Part shown: positions 32,301 to 43,600 of the stretch, piece after piece
How positions within the stretch are numbered: position 1 is the first letter of the stretch
How the letters are laid out: each line of letters starts with the position of its first letter
Assembly (NCBI GenBank): GCA_946122785.1
Contig: CAMGYJ010000007.1
Location: 42,991,587 to 43,055,586, forward strand
Direction of reading: 5' to 3'
Length of the DNA: 64,000 nucleotides
Source of the DNA: Linum tenue
Lineage: Eukaryota > Streptophyta > Magnoliopsida > Malpighiales > Linaceae
Program-made: the position numbers and the translations under genes
The notes under the pieces: generated by a model
Database searches by the model: none
Told to the model about the DNA's origin: nothing
The model's input: the letters and a program-made list of their open reading frames with translations, nothing else

Positions 32301-35300
32301 CTATAGGAAACCAGCAGCAGCCAGGTCTGCCTGTAAGTCACTGTCCTCACTACCCAAATACAACAAATCAGAGATAATCAATCTACCAAGAGATGCAGCA
32401 TCCCTAGGAGCCATTTGATGCTGTCTGCTACATCTTTCACGCCACAGATATGCAACACAAGCACACCAGAAGATCCCAGCGACCCTCCCTGTCGAGGTTC
32501 CCCTCTTGTTCAAGGCAACAGCAGCCTGCACACTTCCCTGCCAACTCGGTCGACAAAGAAGATGACCTTCTCGCCAGCATGAAACAACCTGTAAAGAGTA
32601 AGAACACTGAAAAAATAGATGATCCCTGGTCTCCACCGACCCCCTGCAAAGCCAGCAGGAGCCATCCAATGTCTTACCCCATCTCACCAGCTTATCTCTG
32701 GTAGTAATACCATCCAACAAAACCAGCCATACTAGCAAACTGTTATTAGGTAAATGCTTTTTCCCCCCAAACCAGTTTTGCCCACTCCACCCTTTGATGT
32801 TCAGTACGCAAAGAATTCCACACAGTGGACACCTTATAGACAGGCATCAATTTACCATCCCAACTAGGAGTATCACCAGTCAGTGTTAGATGAGCCTGAA
32901 GCAATGGTCTAAGCTTGAGGACCCTTCTCCATGCCCAAGAACTACTTGGACTCACATTCATGGTCCAAACACTACCATGTTTAATCCTGTATCGCCACAT
33001 CCAGGCCACCCAAATTGCACCACTCTTCATCAGAAGAAGCTAAACCATTCGAATAGAACAGGCTCTATTCCAAGCCAGGAGATCCTTGATGCCAAGTCCC
33101 CCCTCTCTTTTTGGTCGAGCCATTCTCTCCCAACCTATTTTTGCTCTACCCTCACTTCCCCCATGCCACAAAAACCTCGAGCAAACAGCATACACCTTCT
33201 TTAAAACCTTTTTAGGCAGAAGAAAAACTTGCATCCAGTATTGCAGGATGCCCATGAAAACTGAATTAATCAGCTCAAGCCTACCTGCATAACTCAGTTT
33301 CTTTGCACGCCAGGTCCCAATCTTGTGAGTGATTTTCTCAACCAACTTGTCACAGTCAGCTGAGGAGAGCTTCCCTGAGAATAATGGAAGTCCCAAATAC
33401 CTGACAGGGAGTTTTCCCTACCGGAAACCAGACAACTGAAGGGCATTGCTTTTGTAAAGCCCAGATAGCCCCCCAAAATAAATTTCACATTTACTCGGAT
33501 TACATTTAAGTCCAGAAAGGGAATAGAACTCATTCAACAACTCCTGAACCTTGCATATGGCTTTGTGCAGAGCCTTCTGTAAAGATCAGAAGGTCATCTG
33601 CAAAGCAAAGGTGAGTCAACCCTATATGTTTGCACTGAGGATGGTAAACTAATTGCTTCCTTACAGCAGCTCTGTTTAGTAGGGAAGACAGTCCTTCCAT
33701 AGCAATGGTGAAAAGGTAGGGGGAGAGAGGATCCCCCTGCCTTACACCTCTCTTTGCCCCAAAGAACCCACAAAGCCCCCCATTGATGCAAATACTAAAC
33801 TTGGAAGTTTTAACACAGAGCTTAATCCAGTACATGAATTTAACAGGGAATCCCATAGTTTCCATCATTAGGAAAAGATAATCCCAGTTCACCAAGTCAA
33901 AAGCCTTCATCAAATCAATTTTAATAGCACAGCGAGAGGAAAGGTTCTTTCTACTATAACTACTGACCAGCTCTTGAGCCATAAGATTATTATCCACAAT
34001 TCTCCTCCCTTCTATAAAAGATGATTGATTACTACTTATAATACTTGGGATAACTCTCTTTAGTCTATTAGATAGAAGCTTAGCAATGACTTTGTAGAGT
34101 ATATTAATGCATGAAATAGGCCTGAAATCTTTGAGTTTACAGGCAGAGGTTACCTTAGGTATAAGTGAAACAGCAGTAGAATTAACACTGCTAGGCAGCC
34201 TGCCAGAAGAAAAGAAATCAAGAACTGCTGCTGTGATGTCCTCCCCAATGATGGACCAAGCTTTATGAAAGAAGCCAGCAGAGAATCCATCAGGGCCAGG
34301 GGCTCGATGTGGATTCATGTGCATGACTACTGATTTAACCTCATCAGAAGTGAAAGCCCCACAAAGCATTTCCTTTTCATCAACAGACAAGTGTTTGGTG
34401 ACCAGAGCCTCCAGCTCCAACTTATTTGGACTCACTCCCTGATCCACCATCCCAAACAAAGACTGATAGAATTGAACTGCTTCCCCAGCTATAAGCTTAA
34501 CATCTGTAATTTCCTCTCCTGAATCCAAAACAAGTTTCCTGATAGCCTTCTTTGCGGTCTTGATTTTAACAGATTGATGAAAATACCTGGTGCCTCTGTT
34601 TCCCATAGTTAGAGCTCGAATCCTGGCTTTTCTCCAATACAACCCTTCCTCGGCGACCTTCAATTCCTCCCACTTCTTCTGATGAGCAGTAACCTCTGAG
34701 AAATTATATGTGGAAGGAGACCTTAGAGCCTCCTGCTGAGCAGCTAGATATAGTCTCTCAACCATTTGTACTTGACCACTCAGATCTGAGAAGGCTTCTT
34801 TATTTAATTTCTTCAAACCCTTCTTCACCTCATTTAACTTGACCTTAACCCGATGAATAGGAACCCCCTGGACCTGAGTATCCCACCCCTCCTTAACAAT
34901 CTGCATAAAATCAGGATGCTCTGACCAAAAGTCAAAATACTTGAAAGGTTTAGGTAATGTACCCTGATCAGGCTTGGTAGATACTAAGATTCCACAGTGA
35001 TCTGAGAAGGTTCCAATGACCACTTCCACCATACACTCAGGAAAAGCATCAAACCACTTCTCATTCACCAACACTCTGTCTAGATGTCTCGCAATAGGAT
35101 TCCTCTCCTGTCTATTTGTCCAGGTAAAGTGTGGCCCAACCGATCTATGATCAAACAACTCTATAGTAGACACCCAACCTTTAAAATCACCCATACAGTT
35201 AGTCATATCAGTTAAATTTGACGTGTCAGAGGGGCCAAGAACAGCATTAAAATCGCCCCCCACAATCCAAGGTATAGAAGAAACCTTTAAAGGGGTCATA

Positions 35301-35665
35301 TCAGTGTAAGTAACTCGACGTTCAGCCTCTTCATTTGAACCATAAACCCCCGTGATAAAACAAGACTCCCCATCACTACATTGGACTAAAAGATGCACAA
35401 AATTTTTACCAGGCAACAGGTTTCTTGCTGTAATTTTGTCAGGATTCCAGTAGACCCATAGTCTCCCCAAATCACTCTCTTTATAGTTCAAAAACCTATG
35501 CCAACCAGGACAAAAGCTCTCAGCAATTTCCTCAGATTTGTGCTGCCTTATTCTAATTTCAATTATAACCACTATATCTACATTATAACTACGCAGAGTT
35601 TGGGCAAAACTCTGCCTCTTAGAGGGTTTATTAAACCCTCTAACATTCCAGAAGAGGATCTTCAT
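32301..35665 (-). pseudogene. LINE ORF2 (endonuclease and reverse transcriptase), broken
   Basis: The first 711 codons, 35665-33530, are intact: AP-endonuclease-like domain (MKILFWNVRGFNKPSKRQ, WIVGGDFNAVLG, RHLDRVLVNEKW, FSDHCGIL), then reverse transcriptase (HRAPGPDGFSAGFFHKAW, KVIAKLLSNRLK, GVRQGDPLSPYLF and the catalytic CFADDLLIF). A frameshift near 33560 and later stops and shifts break the thumb and the RVT-associated zinc-binding region (33396-32301; CRGSVETRDHLFFQCSYS). The start ATG overlaps the ORF1 stop as ATGA at 35662-35665. Confidence 0.92.
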
Positions 35666-36872
35666 GGTGGGGCTGGGGAGGTAAGCCTCCCACCCTTCTT
35701 ACTACCTTTTTTTGGAGCTTCCTGAAGTTTAATAACATCATCCTCATTGTACTTGTTAAACACTTCAAAATTCAGAGCAATCTTCAATACACTCTTAGGG
35801 CTGGGACTAGGAGACCAAACCCGATTTTTACTTCCATTCACCACAAGCTGAAAATCATCCTCTGAAGGTAGAATAGGAGATAGAGCAGCCTCCTGAAACT
35901 GAGTATCCAGATTAGTACACTGGATCAGATTTGAGCCAACCATCACAGTGGTATTAATTGGAGTTGCCACTTGGTCTATCACCTTCTCTTTACCCTTACC
36001 CATATTGTGTTCATCAGCCCCATTTCCCACCTTATCAACTGGACTAACTGAATATACTCCCCCTGACTTGCTTTCCACCACTTCAATCCTCTCCTGCACC
36101 TTGTTATCCTTCCTCACCCATATTTTCTCACCCTGCTTATTAGCAGAACCACAATCCAGCCCAAAAGAACAACACCCCTGACAAACAGGAGGAAGAAAAC
36201 TGTATTCCACTCCCACCCTTATTGAAGTATCATCATCAGGCCAGACTGGACATGATCAGGAAAGTCCCCAGAAGCACGCAGTTCCACTAAGACCTTCGCT
36301 ACCCCTAAACGTCCACCTAGGCGAGTAGTCTGGTCGACACCAAGAGGTACACCCAACCAACTCCCCATTCGACTTAGCGCTTGAAAATTAACATACTCAA
36401 GAGGAGTGTTAGTGAACCTTACCCAGATAGGCAAAGCCTTCCGTCCCAGATCCTCTACGTTAATCCCCGGCTTCCATGGACGCAGGTATAGCAGGTTGTC
36501 GAAGTAGAACCAGGGGCCACTCTCCAGTATCCAATCACAGGTGGCTTGGGTAGGCAGCTGTATCAGGAGCATCTTATCCCCCAGAAGCGAAACTCGAACC
36601 AGCCCATCTCTTCCCCAGATCTTATTTGCCCACCTCCGTAGCACAGGAAGCGATGGGGCCTCATGAAGAAACTGTCTGACCAGGTTGTGCCTCCAGCGAG
36701 CCGCACCCTCGTCAATGACCGTTTTGGGCATACGGAGTCCTCCTTTGTAAACCTCAGGTTTGACGTAGCATAGCCGATTCGCCTCCGAGATGCCGAACAG
36801 GTCCGCCCAGGGTTTCATCGGGACTCCCTGAAACGAATTCGTGTCCGGCGGCAATGAAGAAGAAGATGCCAT
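35662..36872 (-). pseudogene. LINE ORF1 (DUF4283-type nucleic-acid-binding protein), frameshifted
   Basis: ATG at 36872 starts MASSSSLPPDTNSFQGVPMK. The DUF4283 region follows (KMLLIQLPTQATCDWILESG, PLGVDQTTRLGGRLGVAKV). The frame is lost near 36219. It resumes in another frame from about 36216 (VEYSFLPPVCQGCCSFGLDC, a degenerate zinc knuckle) and ends at TGA 35662-35664. In plant L1 elements this protein coats the RNA. The frameshift would remove the zinc knuckle. Confidence 0.85.
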
Positions 36873-37186
36873 TGTAGAAAACCCACCTCACTCACACACC
36901 GGCGCAGATGCCGGCGCGACCGGCACGCTTGATCGGAAACCTAGCAGCCTAAAATTTGGGAGAATCCTCTCTCTACTTTCTCACTCCTTTTTCATCACTA
37001 CTCATTATGAATGATTTTTTGACAGTGTACATTGAAAGTGGCATTCTTGATAGTTTAGATGATCAATGTATTTTAGATATTTCTTCGTAATGTGTAAACA
37101 CGCCACATATCATTGTAAAATATTAATAATTTTTTATTTATTTTAATGTGGGACCTACCTTATCTGAATTATTGGCTACGCCTTTG

Positions 37187-37644
37187 CCTATACATATACT
37201 CGGTTCTAACTTTATTTTTTTTCTGTTAATTTTGTTTGAAAATTTGGATTGAAAAACAAAGGAGGTACATAACTAGGTGGTAACAACCGAGTGCTATAAA
37301 TTTTATTTTATCAAAATATATAATTTTTATTATTTTGTAGATTAGTATGTACGATTAGTGTGCAAAGAATATGCAGCATATGCGTTACACTGACCACACT
37401 AGCGTGTCTTATCTTTTAATTAAATACATATATATTATTAATTTATTATATAATAATTATTCTTATTGCGAATCGGCAACGCGGCTACGTAGCACCCTGC
37501 CAATGGCCACCGCCCATTCTTAAATAGAGCTGTGAGAGCGGTAGCGAGAGATTGCAAAGAAACAAACGAGACCCATTGCAGAGAGATCATCGACGACGAC
37601 GACGACGACGACGACCGTTTAGATAAACAAATTTTCGCAGCGAT
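37187..37644 (+). promoter_or_regulatory. Annexin promoter region and 5' UTR
   Basis: AT-rich to about 37450, then the transcribed leader. A GAC microsatellite of about eight units lies in the leader at 37589-37614. No TATA box can be assigned with confidence. Confidence 0.5.
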
Positions 37645-38839
37645 ATGGCTACTCTCACTGTTCCTCACCAGGTTCCCGACGCCGCTGAAGACTCCGAGCA
37701 GCTCCACAAGGCATTCTCAGGTTTCCCCCTTCCCTTCCCCCCGTTAATCCTCCCCCGTCCCTCTCTGTTTTCCTTTCTTCTCTCCGACGGATCAATTAGC
37801 ACGGTCCCTTCTTCCGACGATCAGATATTCAGATCCGATCGTTTAGATCGCCGTCGTTACTTCTTCTATCTCAATTTATTGTCGGTAGATCTCAAGATTA
37901 TCTCGTCCGTTGATCGTGATTTTTTTTGATTCGGTGTGTGTTTAACGATCAGGATGGGGGACGAACGAGGCGCTGATCATCTCGATCCTGCCGCACCGGA
38001 ACGCTGCCCAGCGGAAGCTGATCAGAGAAGTCTACAGCTCCACCTACGGCGAGGATCTGCTCAAGGATCTCGACGACGAGCTCTCCAGCGACTTCCAGCG
38101 CGCCGTCCTCCTCTGGACCCTCACCCCTGGGGAGCGCGACGCCGTTCTGGCCCACGAGGCCACCAAGAAGTGGACCTCCAGCAACCAGGTCATCATGGAG
38201 CTCGCCTGCACCAGATCCTCCGCCCAGCTCCTCGACGCCAAGGCCGCCTACCACGCCCGATTCAAGAAGTCGATCGAGGAGGACGTCGCCCACCGCACCA
38301 CCGGCGACTTCCGCAAGCTCCTCTTCTCCCTCATCGCCTGCCACCGCTACGACGGCGGCGGCGACGCGGTCAACATGACCCTCGCCAAGCAGGAGGCCAA
38401 GATCCTCCACGAGAAGTTCGAGGGCAAGCAGTTCGCCGACGACGAGGTGGTGCGGATCCTCTCCACGAGGAGCAAACCCCAGGTCAACGCCGCGCTGAAC
38501 GAGTACAAGGCGCAATTCGGCCACGAGATCGGGAAGGCGCTCGAATCGGACGACGGCGGCGAGGATAAGTTCCTCTGGCTGCTGAGGTCGACGATCAAGT
38601 GCCTGACTCGCCCCGAGGACTACTTCGTCGAGGTCATCCATGGCGCGATCGCCAAGACGGGGACGGACGAAGGCGCGCTGACTCGGGTTGTGGCGACCAG
38701 GGCGGAGGTGGATCTGAAGGTCATCAAGGAAGAGTACCAGCGGAGGCACAGCGTCCCTCTGGCGAAAGCCATTGCCAAGGATACCGGCGGCGACTACGAG
38801 AACATGCTCCTCGCTCTTCTTGGCGAGCAGGATGAGTAG
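37645..38839 (+). CDS. Annexin (plant annexin D1-like)
   Basis: Cytosolic calcium- and phospholipid-binding protein that attaches to membranes when calcium rises. Two exons: 37645-37720 and 37953-38839, joined by a GT-AG intron, give 320 residues, the usual plant annexin size. Four annexin repeats are visible. Repeat 1 has the type II calcium site GWGTNEALI (about 26-34) with its distant acidic partner. Repeats 2 and 3 lack a canonical site. Repeat 4 has [13 protein letters not shown] near residue 255. Phrases such as [31 protein letters not shown] and MTLAKQEAK are typical of the D1/D2 clade. Exon 2 is strikingly GC-rich and without introns, whereas many plant annexin genes have several. Convergent with the Pumilio gene. 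Confidence 0.94.
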
Positions 38840-39415
38840 AAAGGGGGAAAACACCATGGCCTCTGTGTGTGTTGTTCTATCTATTTCTGTTTGGTTTCCT
38901 GCTGCGTTTGTGTTTGTTGATTCCCTGCTGCTGTTGTGAGTTCTTGGTTCAGCCATGGCTGCTGCTGCTATAGATCTTGAAATAAGAATGAACCATTTTC
39001 TGTTGTTTACTCTCTGTTTTTGAAGATGAAAGACGGCAAAATCTGGTGCTAAATTAATACCAAAACAAGTACATTGGCTGATGAGAGTTTTAGATGAACA
39101 ACAACATGACAACAAAACCCAGAAACAGTACACCGATCCATGGCGTCACAGCACAAAATGGAACCCTAAATCAAAACTGTGGCTTACACTAGAGAGGCCA
39201 GCCATTTCTGGAACTTCCAGAATGGGGATGTAAGCTAACTTCGCGGCCACCACCAGCAGCCGCGACTTCGTACAGACATTGATTCTACACCAAGGCAGTA
39301 GTAATATAGCAGTAGCTTAACGTAGAATTAAGATAGAACAAACAGGTAGCATTTTATTAGTAGAAGAGCAAAAAGGAAAAAGCTTTTGCAGAACCCCTGC
39401 GGCGGCGTCGAGCAA
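38840..39415. other. Convergent 3' regions of annexin and Pumilio genes
   Basis: About 575 bases between the two stop codons hold both 3' UTRs. No further gene. The long antisense frame over the annexin gene extends into this stretch but is a shadow. Confidence 0.6.
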
Positions 39416-42400
39416 TCATTTCTTCAGCATGTTTCTGGTGAAGATCCTCTTGCAATACGGGCTCGTGCGCAGCCTTGAATGCGGCCGAATTGCATCCACC
39501 AGCAGAGAATGGAGGGGACCCTGGAGGTTGAATTAGCAGCAAAAGAAAATATGATAACACACAAGTGATTAACTGTGCATCAAGAGTAACATATGTTTCA
39601 AGTGTTTTTTTTTTTTTTTTTTTTTGCAGACAGACCTTGGTGAAGATGAGAGCGGTTTGAATGACATAGTTGGCGAATGGATCTTGCAGAAGCTGATCAA
39701 AGTGAGACACGGAGAGCAGCTCGTGGATGATCTTCGGCCTGCTTTCTTCCGAGTGCTTGAGGCACCTTTCCACCACATTGCTGCTGCATTTCTGCATCGA
39801 GAGTTGCACAAAGTGGCCTTCGAATTGGGGCAGCAGTTTCGCCGTGATCGCTGGCTTCTCTTGCTCTATCACATGTTGAACCACATAGTTTCTGCACAAC
39901 GCATAGAAAGTCCAGTCAGAATGAGGGGCGAAAGCGAAACCTCGTCTGCCTCGTGTATGATACACAGTAATGGGCCAGAAAAACTGAAGATGCTTAATGA
40001 ATAAGAAGGAAGACATTTCAACAACAACGAAAGAAGATAGAATTTCAACCATAGCTGAAACTGGCATTCGTTTCCTATGATTTCAGCATACTCCTCTTAT
40101 TACAGATCAGTGCATCAGTTCTGACTTGCATGAAGCTTTATTTACTAACTAAGAAGATTGGGAAGACGGTCAAAAGAAATAGAACCACATCAAAATAAAC
40201 TCGAAAAGTGTTTGAGAATTACCCAAATGGATCTTGAGAGAGGAGAAGAGCGTGCTTAGCGATCTCACTGACCAACTTATCCAGATATTTCCCCTTGAAG
40301 TGATCAATGCATTTTTGCATCACACAACAACCATGCTGGTGGGTTCCAATCTCAACACAGAACTTGGAAGCAGCATCGAAGATGAACTGCAGAAATTGCA
40401 ACAGACACGTTCAGAAATCTCCATACATCCAGTGTAATACCGAATCTTAGCGTGCTAGACATACCGAGAAGGAACCAACATCGCTGAATACATCAAATAG
40501 AGAGAGGGATAACAAACAATGACATAACTTCTGTAACAAGAAAAGAAGCATGGAAAGGTTTGAACTTGCTGAACATTGAATGCAGAGAAGAGTAACTCTT
40601 GTGCCATTAATCCAGCAAACTTAAGCTGCAGTTATTATGTGTGAAACTCATCAATGAGAATTGACATATGTGACTTCAGGTAAGCATGTAAACATTGTAC
40701 CACCCAAGTCAAGGTCTCTAACATAACTGGCTTTCCTAGCCAACATTTAATGGTAATCCTATCTTAAACAGAATAGATAGAATAAAAGTTCCCTCTTAAG
40801 CTTCATGCAAAGATGGATTAAGAACTGTGGGAAAATGTACCTTGTTATCGTCATTGCTCAGGTACTTCAAACAACTCTGCACAACATGATTCCCGTTCTG
40901 ATCCTCAACCACATCACGTAGACCAGACTTCAAAGCCAACACCACCAATGAAATTTGATGCCTTGTGTTGAGAGTCTCAACTAGCTTTTGTACAACACGC
41001 GTCCTGGTTTTCACACATTGGCAACAACAATATGAGAAATCAAAACAACTGTAATCAACTATTTCGTTAAGTATGAACAAATGGGAGTGGAAAGGTTTTT
41101 GCTAAGATTACCCGTAAGTGTTCAAGCTAATCTTAACAAGCTGCCCTGGTTCTTTGGTCAGCACAAACACAATCTGCAACCTCTGCTCTTCATCACAAAC
41201 ATCCAACATCTTCTGAATCACATAATTGCCAAACTGATTCAGTGACAGCTCAACAACATGGTCGACGATCTCATCGAAAATCATAACCACATCCCTACTA
41301 GTTCCCTCATCAAAAATCCTCTGCAGAAAACGGCAGCCATTCTGATCCTTAGCCATCAAGTAAACATGGCCCTGAACCTGACAAAATGGAGAATCAACCC
41401 CGGGAAAGCTCGACAGTGGTGGAAGCAGGCTGTAATCACTTGGCCTCTGATGACCATTCTCGTAAACCCCAGCTCCCCCATGAAAGGAACAGAGGTTCTC
41501 TGTAGCTGTGATGGAGCTCTTCCTGCTGCTTCTCCTCGAATCACCACGTGCCTTGTTGGTGTAGTTTCTGGATTGATTGAAACTTTTCCCTTGAACGATC
41601 AAACCACGGTCGTCGCTGCCAAAAGCATCGACATCTGCCGCCGAACCCATAGTGAAGGGTTGACGACCGCCATTGTTGGCCATGGCTCTCGCCCATTCTG
41701 TCAACATCAAACGTTTTCTGCAAGCGTCCATCTTGGACTGTACCAACTCAGGGACCTTGCTGCTGAGACTGCTGTAGTAACCATTGGGATTCATGGCATG
41801 CTGCTTCGACCAAGCAATGGCGTCGCCGAGCCTCGTCGGAGATGGGTTGGTCGGCGGCGGAAGCGGAATCTCCCGGTTACTCCAATCGCCGTCCGTATAA
41901 CCACCCTGGATGAGATCACTGAACTGATTCCGAGCGACGAGTGAACCCATGGAATCGTAAACTCCACTCGGGTACCCGCCATTGAAATCAGCGAACGCAT
42001 ACTTGTTACCAGTACCGTCGAAACTGAAAGAGACTCCTCCACCAGGGGACGATGGTTCAAAGCTAGAACCGCCGCCATTGTTGAAACCTCCATACAGTAC
42101 CCCATAGTTTTCCGTGTTATAGGGTCCAGCGTTTCCACCGAGATTAAACCCATCTCGAGACCCGAACCCGTTCGGGTCGGTGTCAATCTCGAATCCGCCT
42201 TTCAATTTGGTAGCGGTAGGTAGTCCAGGCTGTTGGTCCCTCACGTTCAATTTATAGAATTTTTGAGACAAGCCCAGTTCATCCACCATCTTGTTGGCAT
42301 TGATTTCAGGGTGGGATTCGTTACAGGGGAATTTATTATGATGATCCAGAGAGAGGCCGTCGAGGTAATGCCCGGCGGAGGAGTGGTGGTGCAGATACGG

Positions 42401-42766
42401 CGACGACGCGTCGTCGGAAGAGCAGGAACGGGTGGAGAAGGAGGCGGAGGAAGGGGAGTACTCCGGCGAGGATCGCAGTGGAGAAGGGGGAACTCTGCTC
42501 TGGTGGTGGTGGTGGTGGTGAAGATTCTGACTCTGATTCCGATTCTGATGACGCTGGTGGTTCTGATGGTGGAGGCTCAAATATGACGTCGCGGAGGGGA
42601 GTTGATGATGATTCGAGAGCTCTGCCTCGCCACCGCCGCCGCCGCCGCCTCTTTTCATCATCGTCGTCGCCAACCTGCCGCTGCTGCTGCTGCTACTGGT
42701 GGAGCTGTCGACGGAAACCTTCTTCTCTCCTCCCACAGCTCTTCTCTCGCCCAGTTTCAACATCAT
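39416..42766 (-). CDS. Pumilio-family RNA-binding protein (APUM7/8/12-like)
   Basis: Cytoplasmic PUF protein that binds 3' UTRs and represses or destabilises mRNAs. Five exons: 41112-42766, 40841-41003, 40223-40386, 39636-39891 and 39416-39520 (TGA), all GT-AG and in phase, give 780 residues. The start chosen is the first ATG (MMLKLGERR); the open frame continues a few codons upstream without one. Residues 1 to about 460 are low-complexity (Ser, His, Gly, Asn runs). Eight PUM repeats follow, with helix motifs GCRFLQ, GNYVIQ, GTRVVQ, GNHVVQ, GCCVMQ, GNYVVQ, SSNVVE and ANYVIQ, and a tail SPYCKRIFTRNMLKK. By the PUF code these are close to recognition of UGUA-containing sites. The last intron has a run of 21 T (plus strand). 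Confidence 0.93.
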
Positions 42767-43600
42767 TGCTGTGTGATTACACAATCACCACTACAAACGA
42801 CGACCCAAAAACAAAAAAACCAAAAGAACAGTAAAACCCAGAAAGAGGATTTCCTCTATTTCTCTTTCCCGATCAACAAACACACAGAAATACAGAGGCA
42901 CACACACGTCTACAATGGAGATACGATTAGAGGAATGTATCGTTCTTCAGAATTTTTTTTTTTCTTTTCTTCAGGGAGGCTCACTCTGACACTGAGACGG
43001 GGGACAGATACAACAACAGACGAAGGACAAAAGGAACAAAAAACAAAAACCGATCCCCCTGCCTATTCGAATTACGTAAAAGAAAGAAGAAGAAAAGAAA
43101 AAATGTTTCTTTGTCAGTTTATGCTCAAAAACCCAAAACCCACATCAGAGATCGATCAAAGGAAGGAGGCGAGATCCAGCAATGGTGGAGGAGGAGGTGA
43201 AAGGATCGTCGATGGTAGTGGACTAGTGGTGGTAGCCATATTTGGGTGGAAGGAAGGAAGGAAGAGAGTGAGAATGTAAGGGGGGGAATCAGGGGGAAAA
43301 AAGGAAGAGAAGGAAAGGCTTTTTTCGGGTTTTTTTGAATGAGTAATGAGCTTTTTTGTTTGTTTGTTTGGAGGAGACGGTTATGTTGGAGAAGAAGGAG
43401 GGAGAGAAAGGGGAGGAGGACTGGGTTTTTGCTGCTATGGTTTGCAATTGCAGGCTTTTTATTCCTACCCGCTGCTCACGCTCTGCAGTCTGCCTGCGCC
43501 CATGAAGCCAGACCAACGCTGGTTGGGTTTGCCTCACTCTAGTTAAGTAGGAAAATCTCAAAACGCCAAAACAGAACAAAAACCAATTTCCACCAATTAC
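42767..43600 (-). promoter_or_regulatory. Pumilio gene 5' UTR and promoter region
   Basis: CT-rich on the transcribed strand with an A/T run near 42955. ORFs on either strand here are low complexity. No defined motif can be assigned. Confidence 0.45.

Larger units (their letters stand above)
32138..37006 (-). mobile_element. Nearly full-length L1-type LINE
   Basis: A 14-bp duplication atgaatgatttttt flanks it at 32124-32137 and 37007-37020. The element reads on the minus strand: 5' UTR, ORF1, ORF2, then a 3' end with a short A run against the left duplication. At about 4.9 kb it is close to the length expected for a whole plant L1 element, but both ORFs carry frameshifts or stops, so the copy is dead. 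Confidence 0.92.
31522..37186 (+). pseudogene. hAT transposase relic split by a LINE
   Basis: Two pieces flank the LINE. At 32040-32111 the plus strand reads TTASVEWPFSAINVVKSAL then a stop, the start of the hAT C-terminal dimerisation domain. At 37007-37090 it resumes MNDFLTVYIESGILDSLDDQ. In known hAT transposases these are consecutive. The LINE target duplication lies exactly at the join. Probable ends are CAGAGGCGGGCTA at 31522 and, complemented, CAAAGGCGTAGCCA at 37186, but no 8-bp duplication was found for them. Stops make it a dead gene. A short palindrome (aggttgttcaacaacct) occurs twice at 31565 and 31613. Confidence 0.68.

Noticed and set aside
31522..37186. Exact ends of the hAT relic as a bounded element
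   Set aside because: Terminal sequences look right but the 8-bp flanks (caaagaag and cctataca) do not match, so the boundaries are left as probable only.
37936..38568. 210-residue plus-strand Arg/Pro-rich frame
   Set aside because: Out-of-phase reading of the annexin exon.
37949..39133. 394-residue open frame antisense to the annexin gene
   Set aside because: It mirrors a GC-rich exon whose codon bias keeps the reverse strand open, and its product is Leu/Val/Gly-rich low complexity with no family features.
42233..43279. Plus-strand frames of 117-225 codons over the Pumilio 5' exon and leader
   Set aside because: Low-complexity antisense sequence (His, Ser and Gly codon runs read backward).
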